From positions 54,659,865 to 54,723,864 of the forward strand of contig NC_092874.1 of NCBI RefSeq assembly GCF_028372415.1: a DNA stretch of 64,000 nt, read 5' to 3'. Of this stretch, positions 32,640 through 45,031 are shown in pieces. Positions within the stretch are counted from its first letter, which is position 1. Every line of letters starts with the position of its first letter. The notes beneath the pieces are model-generated. The model saw only the letters and a program-made list of their open reading frames with translations. It did not search any database and was not told the DNA's origin. Made by a program: the position numbers and the translations under genes. Origin of the DNA: Notamacropus eugenii (taxonomy: Eukaryota > Chordata > Mammalia > Diprotodontia > Macropodidae).

Positions 32640-35170
32640 ATGATTAAATTACCTATATACTGTGTCTCTCGAAACTTTTAAATTATAATAGTTATGGCTA
32701 AACACAAAGGGATCAGAGCCTAGATTCGTCACAAGGAATTCCCCTCCATTGGGCCACAAGGAGAGTTCTGTTAGGACTCTGGCCATGGTCTCACACTCCC
32801 TTTTACCAGCATGTAAATTTTATCTGGGTAAGCATATATGTGTCTATATGTCTGTTTTTACTATTTGTGCTGCAGCATTTTTCTAATTTTCACTCTCTCA
32901 GGGAGACAGCTGTCAGGTAGAGGCCTCTACTTCAAAAAGATCCTCTGAAGGGGAAGAGACAGAGAAAACCTGTGCACATAGTAAAGGGTCACCTGGGAAA
33001 TTCAGAGTGTTATGAATATTCAGCTTATGAAGCCAATAGCTGGTGAGCCCCCAAACACTAGCAGCACATTCTGAATCTCTTGCAGGACCAGGGTCTCAAA
33101 TAGTGAAATCTGGGCCAATACTCTGTGAGAGTCTCCAAAGCCTACAATCCTTTCTTTCAAGCTTTTGAGGTTAGATATCAATTAAGCTGTGTGGGTGTGA
33201 AAGGAACTCTTTAAGTAAAGGTGCAGAAGTGTGTAAGACTGCCCAAGAAGGCCTTCAGGGCCTATTCCTAGCATTTTCTGGCAGAAGTGTGTCGAAAGGA
33301 TTCTTGCTGTCAGGTAAAGTGAATAAATTAAGTGAGATATTAAAGTAAGGAAAGAAAGTAGTTTTTAATCTCAACATTTTGCTTTCTGGGTCACTAAGGC
33401 TCTGTTCCATTTGTCTCTGTGTCCGTCTGAGGTTTTCTAAGATTAGCTTGTTAAGTAAGAGAACTGAAAAAGCAGAGTGAGACTCTCCCAGGAGTTAGTT
33501 TAGAAGGGGAGAATCAGGGAAAGGGTTTTCTCCCTGAGAGGTTCCATGAAGTAAGAGGCCCATTTTTGACCAAGGGGGCCCAGAGCTGAAGCCTACAAGA
33601 GGCTGATGAGACAAAGCTACTTTTGATTTTTTAATGGGCAAGTGAAGTGAAAATCAAATTTATCTAAAGTGAAACTAAATAAGCCAAAAGGGGATTATTT
33701 TTCCTTTGCTTGAAGAAAGAAAGACAAAAAAGAAAAGCCAGTGCCAGATGTGGCAGCTTAAGTCGAGTCTGAAGAACATCCAGCTTAAAACCGCAGTGCT
33801 GGGGACCAGGTATTTTTGGATGTTCTGAAAAGTTCTGAGGCTCCCTATGATGTCATGAACTATTTGTTATTCAAAAATGAAACTGAAGCTCTGATGCAAG
33901 TGGGACAGTTTATCCCCAATGTTCCACTTGGTCCAGATGTCACCACTGTAAGGAAGCCATAGTGTGAGGCTTGTTGAAGCCAGACTCCCCATGCTGATGC
34001 TATGTGCAGTGGTAACTTCAGGAAAACCCTGAAGGGAGAGACTCAGGGCTGCTTTGACTGTTATATGCCTGAAGAGGGAGATTTCCAAACCAATGACAAA
34101 ATCTAGCTGCCTCTACAAACATGGAGCTCTTCCAAAGACAGACACTATAAGATGCTGGGTCTTGATCTGAATGAATGGGCTAAAACAGAAAATGAGTGCT
34201 GTCAGGGACAAGTGGGAATTAAAAACAACAAGAAAAAAACAACTGCACTCATCAGATAATGGACCCTACCATAATTTAATGTTCTCATTTCCTAAACATG
34301 TGCTTTTAGTCAAAAGACAGCCCCCCCATAAAGTTGGCATTCTCAATATGACTGTTGGAAAACAGAAATGGAACCTTTGTACAAAAAAAACCAAACAAAC
34401 ATCTTTGACTCCTATCTTTTTTTCATTATCATATGATTCAGAAAAGTTCTGGAGAAGAGTTACTAGAGATTTTCAGTTTCTAATCCATCATTAGTGAATG
34501 GAAAGATTTGTTCCCTGTTCCTTTGGCTGATATAAATCAGAGATGACTGTATTCCTCTATTAGCAAGGCATTCACACCCAACGATCCCCCGAAAAAGTGC
34601 GAATACTTCTTTTTCTGCCGACTGACATGACATGATGCAAAAGGTAAGTTTGACAATCATTCCTAAGGTAGGATCCAACAGTAAAAGAAGAACCTGGCCC
34701 CTAAAGAAATCGCTCTTGTAAGGAAGAAGGGGTTGCTATCTCATCCCTCTTCCTATCTACCACCAACCCTAACACTCGAGAAGAGACATCCTTTCTAATA
34801 GTCAGAAAGACAGTACAAAAGGGCTTGAAGAAGAATTGCGGTAGATACTCTCCAGGCAGACACTGATACGAGGAGATCATCACTTCACACTAGAAGCAGC
34901 TTCAAGGAGCGTGACCACTGCCAGAAAAGAAGAAAGCCCACTGTGGACTCACAAAAACTAGTCTTTGCAATAAAGGTTTGGGTTGCAAAGAGGCCTATAT
35001 GAAGAGAGAAAGGACTTTGAGGCCTCCCAGCACTAGAGAAACGAGGAACTTTGGCCACCATGTTCCCTACTTATTGACCTCACTCTTGTAACAGTCTAAG
35101 CTTATGCCATATTCACTAAATAGGCATTAACCTCACATGAAGTAAGTATCTGAAAAGGCCTTATCCTAAA
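32640..35170 (+). other. STEAP4 intron 1, repeat-poor stretch
   Basis: About 2.5 kb without recognisable interspersed repeats or genes, in contrast to the rest of the intron. Open frames at 33867-34088, 34171-34494 and 34463-34883 show no domains. Confidence 0.4.
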
Positions 35171-35184
35171 AGGCCAAGGTCTCC

Positions 35185-35375
35185 CATTGAATCCTGGACT
35201 GTCTCCAGTCATCCTGAGGAATATCAGGTCACTGGATCCAGATGGCTCTGGAGGAGAAGTGAGGCTAGTGACCTGCACAGCCCTCCCTCACTCAAAACAA
35301 AGTCAAGTGCAAGTCATGTCATCATTTCTTTGATGTCATGGTCCTCTTCAAAAAAAAAGGATGAACACAACAATG
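35185..35375. repeat. Marsupial RTE-tailed SINE
   Basis: 'gagaagtgaggctagtgac', 'ctccctcactcaaaacaaag' and 'tgatgtcatggtcctcttc', inverted relative to 8278. Confidence 0.75.
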
Positions 35376-36425
35376 AGCTTATGCCCACTCATTCCATGAG
35401 GGTCATGGGTATCTGAGGGAAAGTGTAACACAGTTTTCTGAGGGGAATTATTTCTAAGAATGATTTTTTATTGTTCCATTTTAGTTAAAAAAAAACATAA
35501 TAAACAAAACTGTGCCATGGGGGAGAAAAGAAGCTAGGGATTCTGGGAGGCCAAGGTACCAAATGCATTCCAGATGTGGGGGAAGGGGTTGGAGAGAAGA
35601 GATGAGATGAAAAGCAAAATACACTGACCTTGACTTTCTTGAAGTCACTTGTTTGATTTTGTTCTATAGAGTTTCAGGGAGAATTTGTTGTTGTTTTTTA
35701 ATTAATTAAGCATGAACTATTCATGAGTAATCCCCCTGAATATTAAACCAACTCAAATATTTGAAATAGTTTTTATATGTGACTCGTGTTATTCCAAGTA
35801 CAGTTTTGGCCTGGAAGAAAATGAATCTCAATTTAAAAAGCAAGGAATAATTAATACTTTAGAATAACAAATTAGGAGAAAATAGAACTATTACACATGT
35901 GCATGTCTGATTTTATAATCATCTATGTCTACATAGAGACATAAATTATATCAAGTATATAAATGTATGTAAATCAATATGGTCTGCATGTCACCACTGC
36001 CCAAAAACTATCAATGGCTCCCCATTATGGGACACCATATGCACTCCTGTTGTTCTGGGTATTATTGCATCTGCTAATGGCTTCTAAGTTTGGACGTCAG
36101 CTTTTTGGATAGGTTTGTCAACACCATTGTTTCAACATGGAATGTTCAGTCAACTGAAAGTCCTAGATTTTAAAAATTCATTTATTAAGCAGTCACCATG
36201 TGCTAACACCCATGTAAAGAGAAAAAGAAAACCACCTATCTCCTCAACAAGTATACATCCTTCTGGGTCTTTTTACCTGAAAAACTGCTAAACTATATCT
36301 GCCCCATCCTGTATTTCTGTGGTTGGACTTTTAATGGAATCTGAGAGAAGGGAAGGTACCTAGTATAGGTTGGAATCATCTAGTCTAAGAAAGGAATCCC
36401 TACTGTGATGTACCTGATAAGTGGT
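35376..36425 (+). other. Intron 1, little recognised
   Basis: A short dispersed repeat piece is present at about 36172-36230 ('attcatttattaagcagtca'). Otherwise nothing is supported. Confidence 0.35.
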
Positions 36426-37100
36426 CATCTGGGACACCTGAAACCCTCCAAGGTAAGGGAACCCAGCACTTATGGAAGTAGCCTATTCCTTCCACTTCTG
36501 GACAGCTTAGATTCTTAGGCAGTTCTTCTTGAGGTCAAGCCTAAATTGGCTTCCTTTCAACTTCCTCTCTTACTTCTGGTTCTCCTCAATGGACCAAATA
36601 GAACAAAACTAGTCCTTCTTTCACATGACATGCTATGATGTCCCCTCCCACTATGTCTTTTCCAGGCTACATGCATGCAGTTCTCAAATGATGCTCTTAG
36701 AATATGGACTCATGGCTATTTGCCATGCTGGCTGGTCTCTTCTGGACATTCCCCAGCCTATTAATGTCCTTCTTAAATCATGGCAGGCAGGCCTTAACAT
36801 AGTACTTCAGAGGAGGAGGTCTGAAGAGGGCAGAGTACAGTGGGACTGTTACTTCACTCTTGCTGTAAGGTGTGCCCCTCTGAATACATCCAAGGTCACA
36901 TGAATGTTTTTTTGGCTTGCACTGACAATGAGCCTACCATTATCTAAAACCCCATAAACCCTTTACTTTCTGTCTAGGATTCCCCCATCTTATATTATGC
37001 AGTTGATTTCTTTGTGCCCAAGTATGGGACTTTTTACATTTATCCCTGCTGATTTCTGTAAGACTACACTTTATGAGCTGGGATATGATTTATTAGTAAT
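36426..37100 (-). mobile_element. CR1/L3-type LINE fragment, antisense
   Basis: 'cacttctggacagcttaga', 'gttcttcttgaggtcaagcc' and 'agggcagagtacagtggga' follow the antisense order of a CR1/L3 3' region. The open frame at 36625-36903 lies within it and is not a gene. Confidence 0.5.
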
Positions 37101-37329
37101 TGTTCCTGCAATGAGGAAACCAAAAGTCACTCACTGACAGATGAAAACAGTCACAGCCCAGTCTGGCAGGGCCGGAAATAATTTTGTACCAACCTGAGAA
37201 ACCTCTTCAGAGAAATTGTTGGTTCTGTGAAAGCCTTTTAAAAGATGATGACCAGTAGAGATGCAGTAAATAGCAACTCCTAGTCATTCCTAAATGACCT
37301 GTGTATATGGATTGACTCTGTGTGCCACA

Positions 37330-37500
37330 GAGATGAATATCTGGTCACTGGATTCAGATGGCTCTGGAGGAAAAGTGAGGCTGGTGACCTGCACAGTCCT
37401 CCCTCACTCAAAACAAAGTCAAGTGCAAGTCATGTCATCATTTCTCTGATGGCACAGTCTTATTCAAAAATGAAGGACAAACCCAACAACACAACAACTA
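37330..37500. repeat. Marsupial RTE-tailed SINE
   Basis: 'atgaatatctggtcactgga', 'aaaagtgaggctggtgacct' and 'gatggcacagtcttattc', in the same orientation as the copy at 35185. Confidence 0.75.
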
Positions 37501-38019
37501 CAACCTGTGTGCCACAGAATTACACAACGCAGCAGCTGTATTCTGGGATGTTTATACCAGCCAGGTGGAAGGAGGAACACTGTGGTTGCTTTGTACTATA
37601 TAAAATGGATGTCTGTAAGCAACACTACCATGCAAACAAGTAGGAAGAAGCTAGTCTTATTTGTCAACAAGTCAGTGATTTGGTATAAACGAAAATAAAA
37701 AAAACCTTCCTCGAGGCAATGCCACTGCTTGGGTTTTAAATCATACTGACATAACGTGATGTGAAAAGTTGTCAGAGGCCTCAGGGTCAGAGCCCTGTTA
37801 TTGTTACTTATTTCATTCGAAGATTTGTTTTATCCTGCTTTTCTCTCCATAGAGGATGAGAATACAGAATAACTGACTAAATGTAACAGAGGGATCAAAA
37901 GGCACTTGAGCTCTCAGACAGCGCTCATGTGTGTAGTTAGGATGGTCTCCCCTCAAGATACTTTTTCTCTTGTATACGTGGTTTGCAGATGCCCTCAATT
38001 CCCACCGAACGCAGCTGGT
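37501..38019 (+). other. Intron 1, nothing recognised
   Basis: No feature found. Confidence 0.4.
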
Positions 38020-38240
38020 AGCACAGAAGATGAAGCCCTGCCCTAGAATCAGGCAGACCTGAGTTCAAACTTCACCGCACACACTTACGAGCTGTGTGAC
38101 TGAGCAAGTCGTCTCATGTTTGCTGTCGTTTCTTCAACTGAAAAACAGGGCTAATCACATCACTTGCCTCCCAGGGTTGTTGTGAGGATCGATGAGACAA
38201 TATTGTCAAAGCACACGCCACATAGTTGGTACTACATACG
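38020..38240 (+). repeat. MIR-type SINE
   Basis: 'gcctgagttcaaac'-like text ('acctgagttcaaacttcacc'), 'acgagctgtgtgactgagc' and 'cccagggttgttgtgagg' are the sense MIR order. Confidence 0.65.
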
Positions 38241-38354
38241 TAACTCTTTCCCTCATTCTCATTTTCTCACTAGGGGTTGAGAAAGAACAGCAAAGTCTAG
38301 GTATGGGGATGGAGAGAAGAACACATTAGTGTAACGGTTGGTAAAGCGTTTAGT

Positions 38355-38690
38355 GATAAGGCAACAAGCATTTATTATGCACCCACTAGATGCTAAGCAC
38401 TGTGCTAAGTGCTGGAAAAAGTATTCTGCTCCCTTCCACTTCTCCAGAAACCATCTAACCTCTGGGTCATTTTTTAATTGAAAGTTTGTTGGGGTCACTG
38501 ATTCTGTACTAGGAGCTGGTCTTAGGAAAATCCATCCTAGAGCGTTCAGTCCTCTCAAGGTAAAGCCCAGTTGTTGCATGTAAAGTTCATGAGGGTAGGA
38601 TCTCTCTAATTTTTATATTTTCATATCTACCAGTCCCTGGTGCTTAATAAATGCTTATTAATGGAGTAACTGATTGATCCTAAAGGGGTG
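38355..38690 (+). repeat. Short dispersed repeat and L2-type 3' end
   Basis: 'acaagcatttattatgcac' occurs at about 38365, then 'gagggtaggatctctctaat' and 'gtgcttaataaatgcttatt' at 38590-38660 in L2 3'-end order. Confidence 0.45.
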
Positions 38691-39215
38691 TAACAGTTGT
38701 GGCCTACCAAGCCACATCAAGAAGAGACTCGATCTTCCTAGTGTTTTCTTAGCTCCACTGATATTTATCCATAGCTGGAGAACCACCCACTTGCCAACCA
38801 AATCACCCTATAGTTCATGCCTTCCATGCATTCAGAATGTGTACAGGCAGAGACATGCAAAGAGACACAGCGAGACCAATACACATGCCTCACCCTTGTC
38901 AGCTCCTGCCCTATACTACCTAATTTCCAATTATGGGCCTGGAGCTAAGTTTACAAAACATATTTGCCAAATGAGTGGTTCAACATAGCAGCCCTCTCTG
39001 AAGTTAAGGGCACAACCTCACTGCACAGAGGGATGCCCAATTTCCTCAAAACGGAGAGTGGAGAATCAATTCCAATCTCTATTTGTCTAGCACATTAAAA
39101 TATATCTATCAGTTTTGAATTAATTTCATTTTCAATGACTACTTACAACTTAGACTATGAGTATTGTTGGATGTTAGCTGAAAAACTGGGTACAAACTGA
39201 AAGTCTTAAATAAAA
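38691..39215 (+). other. Intron 1, nothing recognised
   Basis: No feature found. Confidence 0.4.
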
Positions 39216-39219
39216 TGAT

Positions 39220-39392
39220 GCCAAATGGAGGCATCATAGTATAATGGGGAAATTCCTGGATTTGGACTTTCAGCTTGCTTCTTATCTTTGCCACCTGCTA
39301 CCCATGTGATCTTCAGCAGATCTGAGCCCTAGTTTTCTCATTCTCAAAATTAAAGAGTTGAACTGGACAGTCTTTTTCAAATCCTATAATAC
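39220..39392 (+). repeat. MIR-type SINE
   Basis: 'atggaggcatcatagtata', 'gatttggactttcagcttg' and 'acctgctacccatgtgatc' match the sense MIR head and core. Confidence 0.5.
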
Positions 39393-40093
39393 CTTACTTT
39401 ACTTTTGACTCATAGTTTCTAGGAAGAAAAAACACAACTGGGAAATGTACAATAAACACTAATGAGGCCATTAAGGATTTTTGCCAACTTGCCAGTGAAG
39501 GTGCTGTCCGTATCCCCAGATGACAAGGCTGAGTTACCACCAGGAAGTCATGCTCTTTCAACATGTTTAGTGATGGACTGAGGGTAATTGGGCACAGGGT
39601 CACCTTATCCATTTAATCAACAATGCCCCCTGTACTTGTGAGATATTAGGTTGAGATGAGGAATGCAGTCTGTGATTAATGGATTGTTCCCCCTCAATAC
39701 AAAGATAATTGAGGCATATAAAGATAGGAATCCATGACCATCCCCCTCATTAACATTATGCTCCAGCTGACTGAACCAACCAGCCTAGACTGTAAATAAA
39801 TGAAATTATATGATAAAACCTTGGTCAGTGAATCACAAGATAGTCTTAATTTATCTCAGCAAATGTAGCTGAGATCTAAATAACTGTGGCAACATGCATT
39901 CACAAGATCTGAAGGGAAAGTAGGAATATTATATTTCAAGGGATATACCACAAATAAATCATGAATCAGATAAAGTATGAATAATATGGCCAACAAGAAG
40001 CCTATGTTACTGTGATCTTCACTTATATCCTTACAGGGAAGGGGAATGAAGAATACTAATAGAAAGTCTCCAATTGCACTGAGTACCACTTTT
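39393..40093 (+). other. Intron 1, nothing recognised
   Basis: No feature found. Confidence 0.4.
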
Positions 40094-40345
40094 ATTGTTC
40101 AGTCAATTTTTCAGTCATGTCCAACTTTTCATGACCCCATTTGGGGTTTTCTTAGCAAAGACACTAGAGTGATTTGCCATTTCCTTCTCCAGCTCATTTT
40201 ACAAACGAGGAAACTGAGGCAAACAGGGTTAAATGGCTTGTCCAGGGTCACACAGCTAGTAAGTGTCTGAGGCCAGATTTGAACTCAGGAAGATGATTCT
40301 AGGCCTGGCACTGTATCCACGGAGTCACCTAGCTGCCCATAGAGT
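40094..40345 (-). repeat. Marsupial CORE-SINE
   Basis: A nearly full antisense copy with 'catgaccccatttggggttt', 'caaacgaggaaactgaggc' and 'ggtcacacagctagtaagtg', ending 'gtcacctagctgccc'. Confidence 0.85.
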
Positions 40346-41280
40346 ACCATAGGAAGTTCAATTATCAACATCACTTGACAGTCTTATCTTGGGCCTTTCT
40401 GGCATTTGAAGGATATGCCTAACTTTGTTCATATAGCTTCAGTAAATTGGCTTACATCCTTATGTCCTTACGTTTCTTTCTTTCATTTTCTTTCTTAACA
40501 ATAAATTACCAATCAATTAGGTTCCCACATGGTAGACACAATTTGGGTTACCAGAACAGCTGATGTGATGACTAAGTACATGTTTAGCCATCAGGTTCTC
40601 ACAAGTTCATTGAGTTGGTTAAAAGGACCATCCGTGGATAGATTTCCTGTCTTATGGTCATTGGTAACCTTGGTAGTTCTTTTTTCTTTAAAAAAATGAG
40701 ACTAGAGATCAGGATCCTATTGTATTTTACTACTGACTTGTTCTAAATTATTTAATCTAAATGGAATGAGAGGCAGCATGAATTCATGGTTAACACAAGT
40801 CTAGAGAGAATGTTGTATGTGACTATGGGCAAGATTAATCTCTGCCCCAACTTCCCCAAGTCTCCGTGCACCTGTATAATTCCTCCTAAAAAGTACAAGT
40901 GTTCATAAGAAACTACATAATCAGAATTATTTTCTCCCATTGGCTTACAATATGATTTCAGAAATGTTTTAACCTCATTTCTGCTTGATCTTCAAAAGGA
41001 ATAAATGATCTATAAACAGTACCCAAATGCATTAAGGAAGTTTTTATTTAAGAAACTCTGATGTAAGTCTCTCCTTCTAAAGTAAACTTTTTTAAAATAA
41101 TATATTCAAAGTCTAATTTAGCCTATATATGTCAGGGTTTTTTTATACATTGGATTTTCTTAAAGGGAAGCATCATGCCACATCTGATCTCAGAAATAAT
41201 TAGAAAATTATGCATTAACTTCATTAATTTGAAGTTGCCTTTGCCCATTAAGATTTTTGAACAAAAGGACATGAGGACAT
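40346..41280 (+). other. Intron 1, nothing recognised
   Basis: No feature found; AT-rich. Confidence 0.4.
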
Positions 41281-41284
41281 AATG

Positions 41285-41592
41285 CAATCTGAATACTTTT
41301 TAATTGTGTATATGGCATGGGTGACCTCCTTGGCTTCCTTTTTTAAGTCCCAACTAAAATCCCACTTTCTACAGGAAGCCTTTCCCAACCCCTCTTCATT
41401 CCAGTGCCTTCTTGCATTAATTATTTCTCATTTATCCTGTACATAGTTTGCTTTGTATATATCTGTTTCACAGTGTCTGTCCTCATTAGAATATAAGCTG
41501 CTTGAAGCCAGAGACTGTCTTCTGCCTCTTTTTGAGTCCCTATTCTTTAGCACAGTGCCTGGTACATAGCAGGCACTTAATACACATTTATT
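41285..41592 (+). repeat. L2-type LINE 3' end
   Basis: 'ccaactaaaatcccacttt', 'aggaagcctttcccaaccc', 'gaatataagctgcttgaag' and 'cacagtgcctggtacatagc' give the complete L2 3'-end order and this is a well-preserved copy. Confidence 0.7.
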
Positions 41593-42068
41593 TATTTGGG
41601 GGTAAAAGTAGATCTGGCCCCAAAGAAAGGGACTATCTGCATATTCGTTAATTGGGATGTTTTAATTTTCTGTTGTAAACTATTATCACCGGAGATGTCT
41701 GAAGTCAGGTTTCTTAACATTCATTTGTGCCTGTCAATAAAGATCTTGTACTTGAACTTCTTAAATTTTGCATTTCCTAGGACAGCAAAAAATTCACTGA
41801 ATACAGGAGTGAGTCCTTAATGAATTGCAAAGACCCATGTGTTCAAGTTTAAAAGTTTGAGTTTCTTTTTTTCCTGCTTTTCCCACTGTCACTTAAATGG
41901 GTTGTCATAAAGAAAAGTGCCTAGAATTTTAAGAGGCCTGACATCAGTGCAGAGCTTTCATCTACCCTCTTCCCTTATGATAAAAAGAAATGTCTGATTG
42001 ATGGCATGTACACATTACAATGGACTAGGAAAGTATCATGGGATTTGCAGACTAGATTCAAAGGGAAT
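41593..42068 (+). other. Intron 1, nothing recognised
   Basis: No feature found. Confidence 0.4.
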
Positions 42069-42320
42069 TTCTGTTGTTCAGTCATTTTCAGTCATGTCTG
42101 ACTCTTCATGACCCCATTTGGGGTTTTCTTGGCAGAGACACTGGAGTGGTTTGTCATTTTCTTCTCTAGCTCATTTTACAGATGAGGAAACTGAGGCAAA
42201 CAGTGGTAAGTGACTGGCCCAGAGTCACACAGCTAGTAAATGTCTGAGGCCTGATTTGAACTCAAGTCTTCCTAACTCCACTTCTGGCACTCTCTCTATT
42301 GTGCTACCCAGCTGGCCCAG
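42069..42320 (-). repeat. Marsupial CORE-SINE
   Basis: 'gttgttcagtcattttcagt', 'gaccccatttggggttttc' and 'agtcacacagctagtaaatg' run to 'attgtgctacccagctggcc'. Antisense, full length. Confidence 0.85.
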
Positions 42321-42619
42321 AAGGAATAATAAAACACAAATTAGGATAAAGAATACCTTTTTTATGAATATCATCTTGAAGTGAACAATTCTGTCCCATT
42401 TTAGAGTCTGAAGGTTTTACTTGGCTCCTTGGAAGAGGCCAATGAAATCATAGGGTTTGTGTATTTTGTTTTGGGGAGCAATCTGAGACAATTAGGCAGT
42501 GGTGGGAGCGAACATGTCTTAACTGAGAGCTGACCTCTAAGCAGAGAAGGAGATCATATCACCGGAAGAGTATGAAGAGACAAGCACAGTGGTGGAGGTG
42601 AGTGGAATACTGAGTTTGG

Positions 42620-44000
42620 ATCCTCCCTCTTCCATTTGCTGCTGAGGCCTGAGCCGAGTCACTGAGCTGTAGAGACTGCAGCCCATCTAGCTGAAATCTC
42701 ACCTGAATAAAAATGCTCACTGCAGCACGCCCAGCAAAGGTTCATCCAGCTTTGACTCAAAGAAATCCCAGAGAGACAAGCACCACCTCTGCAGAAGCCT
42801 CCGTTCCTTCAATTACTGCTCCCATGGCATGATCATCAGGCTGTTCACCATACCGGCTGACCATGGAAGGGAAGAAGGAAGAAGGAAGGCAGGAAGGTAG
42901 GAAGGAAGGCAGGAAGGTAGGAAGGCAAGGAAGGAAGGAAGGAAGGAAGGAAGGAAGGAAGGAAGGAAGGAAGGAAGGAAGGAAGGAAGGAAGGAAGGAA
43001 GGCAAGGAAGGAACGAAGGAAGGAAGGAAGGAAGCCTACGGTTTCTTTGCCTTTTTTATTTTAAGCTGCCATATGACAGTGACTTATTGACCTTGAACTG
43101 GAGAGTGCACTAACACCCTCCAAAAGTTTTCAGACAAACCACCACTGAACCATTACTTGCCCATTTTGTATTTGAAGTGAATTTTTGAAGCCCAAATATA
43201 AGACTTTATCACTACTAGATTTCATTCTATGAGATTCAATCCAATATTCTAGGTCACCTTTGAGAGTTATTCATGGCTCAGCCTTCCAGTGAGTTAGTTC
43301 TTCCTTCCAGCTTTGTGTCACTTGCAGACTTGTTGAGTTTACCAACTACATCCTGATATAGTTTGATAAGAATCATTTACAATTTCTAAAATGCATTATA
43401 AAATGGATGTTTTTAAATGTTATATGGCACAGTGCCAAACAGAGTTCCTTGGTGCACTAGAGACTTTTCAAATCAAACCATGAATGCCTGCCTACTCTTT
43501 GGGTCCAGCCATTCATCCAGTTCCAAATCCACTCAGCTGCATTAGCCCATAGCTCTCCATCCTTTCCATATGGAGTCACATGAAAGACTGTCATATGACC
43601 TGTACACATCTAGGTAAACTATTTCTGTAGAATTCCCCATATCTACCAATTTAATAACCCTGTCAGAAGGGAAAGTAAATTTAGTCTTGCCAAAACAAGT
43701 TCTGAAAGAAATAAAATTAGTGCTTTGTGGTCACTGCATCCTTTTCTGAGTGTAAACTAACCATCCTTTAATAACACATTCTGGAAGTTACATTTGATCA
43801 GGAATCAAAATCAAGTTCATTGGTCCACAGTTTGCAGGCTCAACTACCTTCCTTTTCATTTATTTATTTTTGAAAATCAGGACTATGTGCCCTTACCCAG
43901 CCTTTCAATTCTTTCAAAGGTGACATTCACATTTGCTGGTTCTTTCTCTATCTGAGGAAATCATCTGGGTTTAACTTGAACTCATCAAGACAACCAGGTG
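42620..44000 (-). mobile_element. CR1/L3-type LINE fragment, antisense, split by GGAA repeats
   Basis: 'ggttcatccagctttgactc', 'caagttcattggtccacag', 'tttgcaggctcaactacct' and 'tgaactcatcaagacaacc' follow the antisense order of an L3/CR1 3' region. The microsatellite at 42866-43035 interrupts it. Confidence 0.55.
42866..43035. repeat. (GGAA)n microsatellite
   Basis: About 170 bp of 'ggaa' units with a few 'ggcaa' variants. The Lys/Glu/Gly- and Pro/Ser/Leu-rich open frames on the two strands are artefacts. GGAA arrays are potential ETS-factor platforms (inference). Confidence 0.95.
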
Positions 44001-44168
44001 AAACAATGAATAGAGGGCTGAACCCAAGTCAGGAAGACTTGAGTTCAAAACTAGCCTCAGCTGTCACTTTGGACAAGTCAACCCCTATTTGCCTCAGTTT
44101 CCTCGATTGTAAAATGAGGATGATAACAGCACCTATTTCCCAGGGTGGTTATAATAAACAGATGAGAT
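43985..44168 (+). repeat. MIR-type SINE
   Basis: 'aagtcaggaagacttgagtt', 'tttgcctcagtttcctcgat' and 'atttcccagggtggttat' are in sense order. Confidence 0.65.
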
Positions 44169-44619
44169 AAATGCAACCTTTGCTACAGAGGCTTGAAGCA
44201 AAGAAATTAGAGAAAACTCCTAAAGAAGTAAGATGTGGGAAATGTGTCATTCTCTATGTGGTTGCAAGAACAATGAAAACACAAGTTTAATGAAATAAGA
44301 AACAGAAAGTCTCCACATTGTAAATACGACAAATTATATAACAGATTATGCCAAGGGAGGAGACTGAAATTCTAGCTTCCTTGCAAAACTGGAAAGCAGC
44401 AGCGACAGCTAACACACAGAATTATTGGCACCAGAGTTTCACAGTAGCACAGGAATTACTAGCAAAGCATTTTACCAGCTTCCTCTCAGAAACAAGTCCA
44501 TTTTTGTGACACTACATGTCTAATAACAAAATAGTAGAATATTATTGATCCCTCCAAATATAGACCAATTACATGTTTATGTGCCTTATTCAAAACATTC
44601 ACAGCCTGCGTATTTCTCT
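44169..44619 (+). other. Intron 1, nothing recognised
   Basis: No feature found. Confidence 0.4.
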
Positions 44620-44645
44620 CTCTCTCTCTCACACACTCACTCACT

Positions 44646-44684
<39 letters not shown>

Positions 44685-44706
44685 ACACATATCTAAAAAC
44701 ACACAC
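44617..44706. repeat. (TC)n(CA)n microsatellite
   Basis: A 'ctctctctctctc' run followed by about 20 CA units. Confidence 0.95.
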
Positions 44707-44764
44707 AAGAAAACAGTAGTGTTGGTAATGGGACAAAAAAAAAGTTTACTAAAAATGTCCTAGC

Positions 44765-45000
44765 ATTATAAAGAGTCACTTATTGATTCAGGTTTTATTG
44801 AACAAGCTGCCTGAAAGCACTGCAACATTTATATTACCCATCCTGATGACTCCAAAGCCTTTGACTCAGTTCTGAACTCATGGCTGATTCACATGCTACA
44901 AATATATAAAATGGGACGCAAGTATTTTTGCAAAGCTGGAGCATCGATGTTCATATGGAAAACTGTTCTATTAAATATGCCAACACAAACAATGTTAAGA

Positions 45001-45031
<31 letters not shown>

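Noticed and set aside
36625..36903. 92-residue + strand open frame starting MTCYDVPSHYVF
   Set aside because: It lies within antisense CR1/L3 text and has no domain or splice support.
42757..43090. Pro/Ser/Leu-rich and Lys/Glu/Gly-rich open frames
   Set aside because: These are pure translations of the (GGAA)n microsatellite.
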